Source: an uncultured Kiloniellales bacterium (GTDB lineage: Bacteria > Pseudomonadota > Alphaproteobacteria > Kiloniellales > JAKSDN01). Taken from it: DNA of 6,152 bases. Every line of letters starts with the position of its first letter. Position 1 is the first letter of the stretch. This document shows positions 1 to 4,014 of the stretch, piece by piece. The position numbers and the translations under genes are program-made. The notes below the pieces were generated by a model, which had not been told where the DNA came from, did no database searches, and worked only from the letters and a program-made list of their open reading frames with translations. Location: contig CALJXB010000264.1 of assembly GCA_937974415.1 (NCBI GenBank), positions 1 through 6,152 on the forward strand, written 5' to 3'.

Positions 1-72
1 AGCCCGGCAAGCCGCCAGGGCCCGCGCGAAGCGGCCCTCTGGCCGTTCGGAGAAAGGGGTGGCGACCCTCAA

Positions 73-87
73 GGCCCGCAGCGGGCC
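73..87 (-). terminator. GC-rich hairpin downstream of the channel gene
   Basis: GGCCCG-cag-CGGGCC is a perfect 6-bp stem with a 3-nt loop, about 30 nt past the stop codon of the minus-strand channel gene. A second, imperfect hairpin lies further on at 15-42, with CCAG/CTGG and GGCC/GGCC arms around a TTCG-type loop. Neither is followed by a T-run in the direction of transcription, so they may slow or end transcription or protect the 3' end, but they are not classical intrinsic terminators. Seen directly; the function is inferred. Confidence 0.3.
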
Positions 88-116
88 ATGTTGCTGCGGT
101 GCGCTCCACGGGGCGA

Positions 117-1199
117 TCATGTCGGCTGCACCTCGTGCAGCTGCAGGTCAGCATACAACAGCAGAATCATAACCGCGAAGGCAGCCGGAAAGATCGCTCT
201 GCAGTAGCGATCCATGCGGACCGCCAGGGCTTCGCGCTCCTTGGCGATGAAGTAGGCCGTCATGACGGCTTCGACCAGGGCCAGAAACACCAGGATCGTC
301 GATCCGAGGACGAACTTGTCCATGATCGTGAGGTAATTGAGCCGGGGCACGATGGCTTGAGTGGCGAAGAGGAAGGCGATCAGCGTCAGCATCGAGGTTG
401 CCGACAAACCGACTTGCGGGCCGTAGCGCGCCGGGTCGAGCCAAAACACCGACCACGACATGGCCACGATGAGGGTCAGCGGAACCATGACCTTCCAGAA
501 GAAATAGCTGGTGCGGCGCTGGGCCGTGAGGGTGATATTGAGCTGGGAATGATCGCGCTCGGCGGCGTCGAGGTAGGTCGTTTGAACGAAAGCCAGGACG
601 GTCCCGATCGACCAGTCGGCCACATTGAAATCGTTCGGGGTTCGCCCGGTGAATTTGTCGTCGTTGACCAGGACGACCTCGGGCCGGCCGTACTCCAGTG
701 ACAGGAACGAGAGCGAAATCTCGTGCTTGTCGAAGGGAAATCGGTGTGCCTGATAGGGAAACACCACGGCGCCGTGATAGCGCTGCATGTACTGGACGCG
801 GCCGAATTGAAAGACTTCCACGTAGTCGCGAAGCCGGGTCCAGAGATGGCCGGAATTGACGATATCGATGTGCGGCGTCCAAACCTTCTCCAAGGTAAAC
901 TTGCACCCCTCGAAGGGGATCATGCGGGAATCGGTCCAGGTCTGGCGCACGATGAAGTCGACGTTGATGCTCTGATTAACGTCGTCGATGTTGGTCACGT
1001 CGACGACTTGCACGCCGAGCGTGATCTTCGTGGCCTCTCCTTCCTTGCGCGGCCGCTCGTCCGCTCTGACGTCGAGTACGTCGCAGGCTCGTTGGCCGGG
1101 AGTGGTTTCCGCCAGGTGCTCAGCGCCCAGGGCCGCGGCACCGTCGGCGCAAAGAACGCCGAAAGCCGCTAACAGCGCCAGACGCCACCCAGACTGCAC
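117..1199 (-). CDS. Pentameric ligand-gated ion channel (bacterial Cys-loop receptor homologue, GLIC/ELIC type)
   Basis: Predicted 360-residue inner-membrane channel subunit; five subunits would form a pore opened by an extracytoplasmic ligand. Residues 1-26 are a signal peptide (LALLAAFGVLCADGAAALGA). Residues about 45-230 form the beta-rich ligand-binding domain, with VNIDF-like strand NVDFIVRQTW (79-88), loop A-like VWTPHIDIVNSG (106-117) and the FPFD turn (154-157). The two cysteines of the eukaryotic Cys-loop are replaced by F147 and I161, as expected for prokaryotic members. Four membrane helices follow: M1 about 233-254, M2 261-283, M3 293-318, M4 333-352, with the conserved PRLNYLT M2-M3 linker. 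The family's usual length fits. I chose the GTG at 1197-1199 because GGGGAGGA lies 4 nt upstream and the signal peptide then begins cleanly; ATG at 1229 and TTG at 1232 lie in frame upstream but would add a Gly-rich leader and have no clear ribosome site. Family assignment is secure; ligand and ion are unknown. Confidence 0.93.
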   Translation of the reverse strand: MQSGWRLALLAAFGVLCADGAAALGAEHLAETTPGQRACDVLDVRADERPRKEGEATKITLGVQVVDVTNIDDVNQSINVDFIVRQTWTDSRMIPFEGCKFTLEKVWTPHIDIVNSGHLWTRLRDYVEVFQFGRVQYMQRYHGAVVFPYQAHRFPFDKHEISLSFLSLEYGRPEVVLVNDDKFTGRTPNDFNVADWSIGTVLAFVQTTYLDAAERDHSQLNITLTAQRRTSYFFWKVMVPLTLIVAMSWSVFWLDPARYGPQVGLSATSMLTLIAFLFATQAIVPRLNYLTIMDKFVLGSTILVFLALVEAVMTAYFIAKEREALAVRMDRYCRAIFPAAFAVMILLLYADLQLHEVQPT

Positions 1200-1203
1200 C
1201 GAT

Positions 1204-1211
1204 TCCTCCCC
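1204..1211 (-). promoter_or_regulatory. Ribosome binding site that decides the channel start
   Basis: On the minus strand GGGGAGGA is followed by ATCG and then GTG. This is the best Shine-Dalgarno match near the 5' end of the gene and favours the GTG start at 1197-1199 over the in-frame ATG at 1227-1229. Confidence 0.65.
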
Positions 1212-1224
1212 ACCGTTGCCCCCC

Positions 1225-1268
1225 GACATCAAGCGGACCGCGCACCGACGTCAAGCGGACCGCGCACC
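1225..1268. repeat. 22-bp tandem repeat, two copies, 21/22 identical
   Basis: Copies at 1225-1246 and 1247-1268 differ only at the fourth base (gacAtc against gacGtc). Each carries the core CAAGCGGACCGCGCACC. The pair starts 25 bp upstream of the channel start codon, so it lies in its leader or promoter. It could be a two-site operator on one helical face (a spacing of 22 bp is about two turns). Alternatively, repeated GGACC-containing units of this size resemble the terminal repeats of IS21-family elements; no transposase is recognisable next to it, so that reading is weak. Confidence 0.8.
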
Positions 1269-1419
1269 GGGTCCCCCTTCACGATCTCCGTTTCCGAACG
1301 ATCGGAGTTCAAGGATCCGGGTGCTGTTGGCGCCATGTTCCGCCTATGTGAGCCAGCGCCCCAGAGACCTCCGCCCCGTGTGTGCCTGGTCGGTCCGTGC
1401 CGAGAGCCACAATAGCACG

Positions 1420-1434
1420 GCGAATCATATTCGC
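1420..1434. promoter_or_regulatory. 15-bp perfect palindrome (GCGAAT-cat-ATTCGC)
   Basis: Two 6-bp arms with a 3-bp centre lie in the most A/T-rich patch of the divergent intergenic region, about 220 bp from the channel start and 256 bp from the Popeye-like start. Size and symmetry suit a dimeric regulator. The symmetry is seen directly; operator function is a guess. Confidence 0.35.
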
Positions 1435-1618
1435 TACAGCCGCCCAAAGAGTCCGGGCACTCCCGAAGAACCCCTCCTGGCCGAGTGGCGACAGGGCGGG
1501 CCGCCGCTTTGCCGTGGCCACCATGACCAAGATGTGAACGCAGGCGGGGCAGCATTCTCCGAACCGCCTTCCTAAGTGACTCGGTGCCGATCGGGATCTC
1601 GACATGGCCGGAAGGGGC

Positions 1619-1641
1619 AGCGCCAACTCGCGCATGGCGCT
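1619..1641. promoter_or_regulatory. Inverted repeat upstream of the Popeye-like gene
   Basis: Arms AGCGCCA (1619-1625) and TGGCGCT (1635-1641) are perfect complements around a 9-nt centre and end 48 bp before the ATG at 1690. The position suits either an operator or a leader hairpin. TAAACT directly follows the second arm and could be part of a -10 element, but no matching -35 is clear. Confidence 0.4.
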
Positions 1642-1689
1642 AAACTGCGGCCGTTCTGTTTTCCCGCCGGCTGAAAGGGAGGGACCGGC

Positions 1690-2382
1690 ATGCACGTGAT
1701 GACCCCGACGGGCGGCCTTGGCCTAACGGAATTTCTTGTCCATGCGGGCTACATTCTGACGGCCACCGCCTTCCTGCTGCGCGACATCCTCTGGCTGCGT
1801 CTGCTCGCCATTGCCGCCAACCTCTGCGTCGGCCTGGCCGCCTATTTCGCCGGCATGGACCCGCACTGGGTCGTGGTGGCCTGGGCGGCGGCTTTCGTCG
1901 CCATCAACCTGGGGCATAGCTCCTGGCTGATCTACGAGCGCTACCTGCAGCGGCTGACCGACGAGGAGCAGAGGCTCTACGACTGCTGCTTCCAGGCCCT
2001 CGACCCGGTCTCGGTGCGCAAGCTGCTGCGCCGCGGCGAGTGGATCGACTTCGCCGCCCAGGACTGCCTCGCCCACCAAGGCATCCATCTCGACCGGCTG
2101 CTGTTGGTTTCCTCCGGCGAAGCGGCGGTGCTGCTTGGCGGCAGGAGCGTCGCCCGCCTGGCGCCCGGCAAGTTCGTCGGCGAGATCTCTTTTCTGTCCG
2201 GCGACCTGACCACGGCCATGGTCGTGGCAACCGAGCCGACGCGCTGCCTGGCCTGGAACAAAGAGCGCCTGGAACGCCTGCTCGCGCGCGAGCCCGAGCT
2301 CTTGAACGTCTTCCATGCCGCCGTCGGCAAGGACCTGGCAGCCAAAATCGCCCACCACAACGTCGCCTTGTCGCAGGTCTAG
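1690..2382 (+). CDS. Popeye-like membrane protein with cyclic-nucleotide-binding-type domain
   Basis: A 230-residue inner-membrane protein. Three hydrophobic helices (about 14-30, 33-54, 60-82) are followed by IYERYLQRLTDEEQRLYDCCF (first part of the linker, 81-101) and a beta-roll domain (about 105-215). The order of three helices, an LYxxxF-type segment with R/E-rich linker, and a cNMP-binding fold matches the Popeye (POPDC) layout known from animal heart and muscle and from bacterial homologues. In the roll, DRLLLVSSGEAAVLLGG (135-151) is the usual strand-turn-strand, and GEISFLSGDLTTA (164-176) occupies the phosphate-binding cassette. The Arg that grips the cyclic phosphate in CAP-like domains is T174 here, so binding of cAMP/cGMP is uncertain. 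The start has a strong site, GGGAGGGA, 5 nt upstream; ATG at 1699 is a weaker alternative. A plain CAP-family CNBD fused to three helices is the alternative reading. Role: probable membrane sensor; ligand unknown. Confidence 0.82.
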   Translation: MHVMTPTGGLGLTEFLVHAGYILTATAFLLRDILWLRLLAIAANLCVGLAAYFAGMDPHWVVVAWAAAFVAINLGHSSWLIYERYLQRLTDEEQRLYDCCFQALDPVSVRKLLRRGEWIDFAAQDCLAHQGIHLDRLLLVSSGEAAVLLGGRSVARLAPGKFVGEISFLSGDLTTAMVVATEPTRCLAWNKERLERLLAREPELLNVFHAAVGKDLAAKIAHHNVALSQV

Positions 2383-2393
2383 CCACCAGGTCT

Positions 2394-2418
2394 AAGCCCA
2401 AGTCCAAGCACTGGGCTT
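2394..2418 (+). terminator. Weak hairpin after the Popeye-like gene
   Basis: AAGCCCA and TGGGCTT form a perfect 7-bp stem with an 11-nt loop, 11 nt past the stop codon. No T-run follows. A second tiny stem (CGGAA/TTCCG) at 2491-2502 is followed by five T and could help termination, but its loop is only 2 nt. Termination here is possible, not shown. Confidence 0.25.
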
Positions 2419-2454
2419 CGAGTCGACCCCCACCGGCCCCCTCACGCGGGGTAG

Positions 2455-2510
2455 TCCATAGGTAATATGCCGCGATTTGGGGCGGTTTTGCGGAATTTTC
2501 CGTTTTTCGG
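2455..2510 (+). promoter_or_regulatory. A/T-rich patch, candidate promoter region for the kinase-like gene
   Basis: The 186-bp gap between genes contains the sharpest local rise in A/T in the window. TAATAT at 2463-2468 resembles a -10 box, but the hexamer 17 bp upstream is a poor -35. If it is used, the leader would be about 95 nt. The gap length also allows read-through from the Popeye-like gene. Confidence 0.2.
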
Positions 2511-2568
2511 GTTGCCAAAGACGATGGGCGGTGCAGTCTGAAAGGTCATGACCACAGGGGAAAACGGC

Positions 2569-3930
2569 ATGCCGCAAAATCCGGGGGGCGATGCGAAGGC
2601 ACTCGACGTGCGCAGCCTGCGCGACCTGGTCGCCTCTTCGGCCGCTGCCGCCCCGCCCATCGCCATCGACCGGCCCTATGCCGAGGCGCTGCGCAACAGC
2701 GTCGACTGGCTGTGGCAGACCGACGCCGACTTCAATCTCACCTACGTCTCGCATCCGCTCGACCGAGGCCTGGATTGGCCGGGCGAGACCTGGCTCGGGC
2801 GCAGCCTCATGTCGCTGGCCGGTTCCGAGGCCGACGAGGCAACCCCCTCGCCGCTGCTGGTGGCCTTGCGCGAGCGGCGCGCCTTTCGCGATTGCGCCGT
2901 CGAGTGGACCTCCGAAACCCAGCAGCGGGTGCGTTTCCGCCTCACCGGACTGCCGTTCGAGAATAAGTCCAGCGGCGCCTTCGCCGGCTTTCGGGGAACC
3001 GCCAGCGCCACCAGCGAACCTGCCGACGAAACCCAGACCGCGCGGGAGCTCCTGGATCTGCTGAAGGCGGCCTTGAGCGAGCGGGACCAGTTGCAACAAC
3101 AGCTGGCTGGCATCGAGGACGACACGCTCAAGGAGCGCCTGGCCGGCATCGCCCACGAGCTGCGCACCCCCTTGAATGCCATCATCGGCTTTTCCGAACT
3201 GATTCGCGATCAGGCCTTCGGGAACGATCCCCGGCGCTATTCGGAATATGGCGGCAACATCTACCGCAGCGGCGTGAAGCTGCTGCAGCTGGTCAACCGC
3301 ATCCTCGATACAGCCGAGCACGAAAGCGACATTCAGACCATCGAGGCGCGGCCGTTCGACGTGGAGGGCGTCGTTCGCACGACCATCGAGGTCATGGCCG
3401 ACAGTGCCGCCACGGCGCGGGTGCAGCTCTATCTCGACGTGGCAGAGGACTTGCCCCGGGCCCTGGGCGACCGGCAGATGACCCGACAGATTCTGTTCCA
3501 CTTGTTGTCGCGCATCCTTCAGAAGGCATCCGGGGGCTGGACCGCCGGTATTCGAGTCCAACGCGACCTCACGGGCGAGGACGGCGGCGAGGACGGCGGC
3601 ACAGAGGGCGCCAAAGTCGGCGTGCGGGTGATCGTGTGGGACGGCCCGGCCGCGGAAGACGTCGGCGAACGCTCCGCCCCGGCGGGACCGAAGGCTGCCG
3701 AGCGGGCCGACACGAAGGGATCGCCGCCGGCCCCAGACAATTCCGACGAATCGGAGGAATCGGGCGGCGCCGCGGCGCAAGACCCGAGAGACCCGGCGGA
3801 TTTGGGTCCGGTCGTCCTGCAGCATCTTGCCGAGATCATGGGGGCGGAGCTCGTCATGACCGGCGCGGCCGGTCACGGAAGCGAAGCCCAGCTGCGCCTC
3901 CCGCCGGTACCGGAAGAACCAACCGGCTGA
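2569..3930 (+). CDS. PAS-domain histidine-kinase-like protein with degenerate ATP-binding domain
   Basis: A 453-residue protein with no membrane helix, so cytoplasmic. Residues about 37-145 form a PAS sensor fold (VDWLWQTDADFNLTYVS). Residues about 155-252 are the HisKA dimerisation helices, with the H-box AHELRTPLNAIIGFSE and phosphoacceptor H196. The following YSEYGGNIYRSGVKLLQLVNRILD-type stretch (224-247) is like PleC/DivJ/PdhS kinases of Alphaproteobacteria. The catalytic domain is damaged: the N-box reads LFHLLSRILQK (309-319), with both Asn replaced (H311, R315); the G1 region is WDGPAAED (D358) without its second Gly; the G2 region is DLGP in place of GLGL. About 80 residues (333-411) rich in Gly, Asp, Glu, Pro and Ala break up the ATP-lid area. 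The last strand (HGSEAQLRLP) is intact, so no frameshift is needed. I chose the ATG at 2569 because AGGGGA lies 7 nt upstream; ATG at 2548 (7 residues longer) has AAAGG only 2 nt away. Likely a pseudokinase, phosphatase or phosphotransfer protein. Confidence 0.85.
   Translation: MPQNPGGDAKALDVRSLRDLVASSAAAAPPIAIDRPYAEALRNSVDWLWQTDADFNLTYVSHPLDRGLDWPGETWLGRSLMSLAGSEADEATPSPLLVALRERRAFRDCAVEWTSETQQRVRFRLTGLPFENKSSGAFAGFRGTASATSEPADETQTARELLDLLKAALSERDQLQQQLAGIEDDTLKERLAGIAHELRTPLNAIIGFSELIRDQAFGNDPRRYSEYGGNIYRSGVKLLQLVNRILDTAEHESDIQTIEARPFDVEGVVRTTIEVMADSAATARVQLYLDVAEDLPRALGDRQMTRQILFHLLSRILQKASGGWTAGIRVQRDLTGEDGGEDGGTEGAKVGVRVIVWDGPAAEDVGERSAPAGPKAAERADTKGSPPAPDNSDESEESGGAAAQDPRDPADLGPVVLQHLAEIMGAELVMTGAAGHGSEAQLRLPPVPEEPTG
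3577..3600 (+). repeat. 12-bp perfect tandem repeat coding EDGG-EDGG
   Basis: GAGGACGGCGGC occurs twice head to tail in the kinase-like gene and encodes residues 337-344. It sits at the start of the low-complexity insert in the catalytic domain and shows one way that insert may have grown, by in-frame slippage. Confidence 0.85.
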
Positions 3931-4005
3931 TCGTTGTATTTCGAGACCGATTTTGAGTAGATGCGACGGCGGGCCACAATTTCGGCGGGCCGCAGCAAGT
4001 TGAGC

Positions 4006-4012
4006 GGAGGAG
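4006..4012 (+). promoter_or_regulatory. Ribosome binding site for the coiled-coil gene
   Basis: GGAGGAG ends 2 nt before ATG 4015 (4 nt from GGAGG). It is the strongest Shine-Dalgarno match in the gap and favours this start over the in-frame ATG at 3961, which directly follows a TAG stop and has no good site. Confidence 0.55.
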
Positions 4013-4014
4013 TC

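Larger units (their letters stand above)
1200..1689. other. Intergenic region between divergent channel and Popeye-like genes
   Basis: This gap of 490 bp must hold the promoters for both flanking genes, since they are transcribed away from each other. It contains a 22-bp tandem repeat (1225-1268), a hairpin-forming stretch around 1286-1312 (CTCCG/CGGAG and CCGA/TCGG arms), a 15-bp palindrome (1420-1434) and a 7-bp inverted repeat (1619-1641). Several open frames cross it on both strands, but their products are Arg/Pro/Gly-rich with no recognisable domain, so I do not call a gene. I could not assign a convincing -35/-10 pair on either strand. Confidence 0.6.

Noticed and set aside
1225..1270. 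Start of a CRISPR array
   Set aside because: Only two directly adjoining copies with no spacers.
988..1575. Plus-strand 195-residue ORF
   Set aside because: Half of it is antisense to the channel's signal peptide and first strands, and its product is low-complexity Arg/Pro/Ser.
1229..1695. Minus-strand ORFs (1229-1555, 1309-1695) in the intergenic gap
   Set aside because: No recognisable domain, no good start signals, overlapping each other in different frames; the gap is better read as regulatory.
3517..3801. Frameshift explaining the damaged kinase domain
   Set aside because: Recognisable kinase strands flank the region in the same frame, and the other frames show no N- or G-box motifs.
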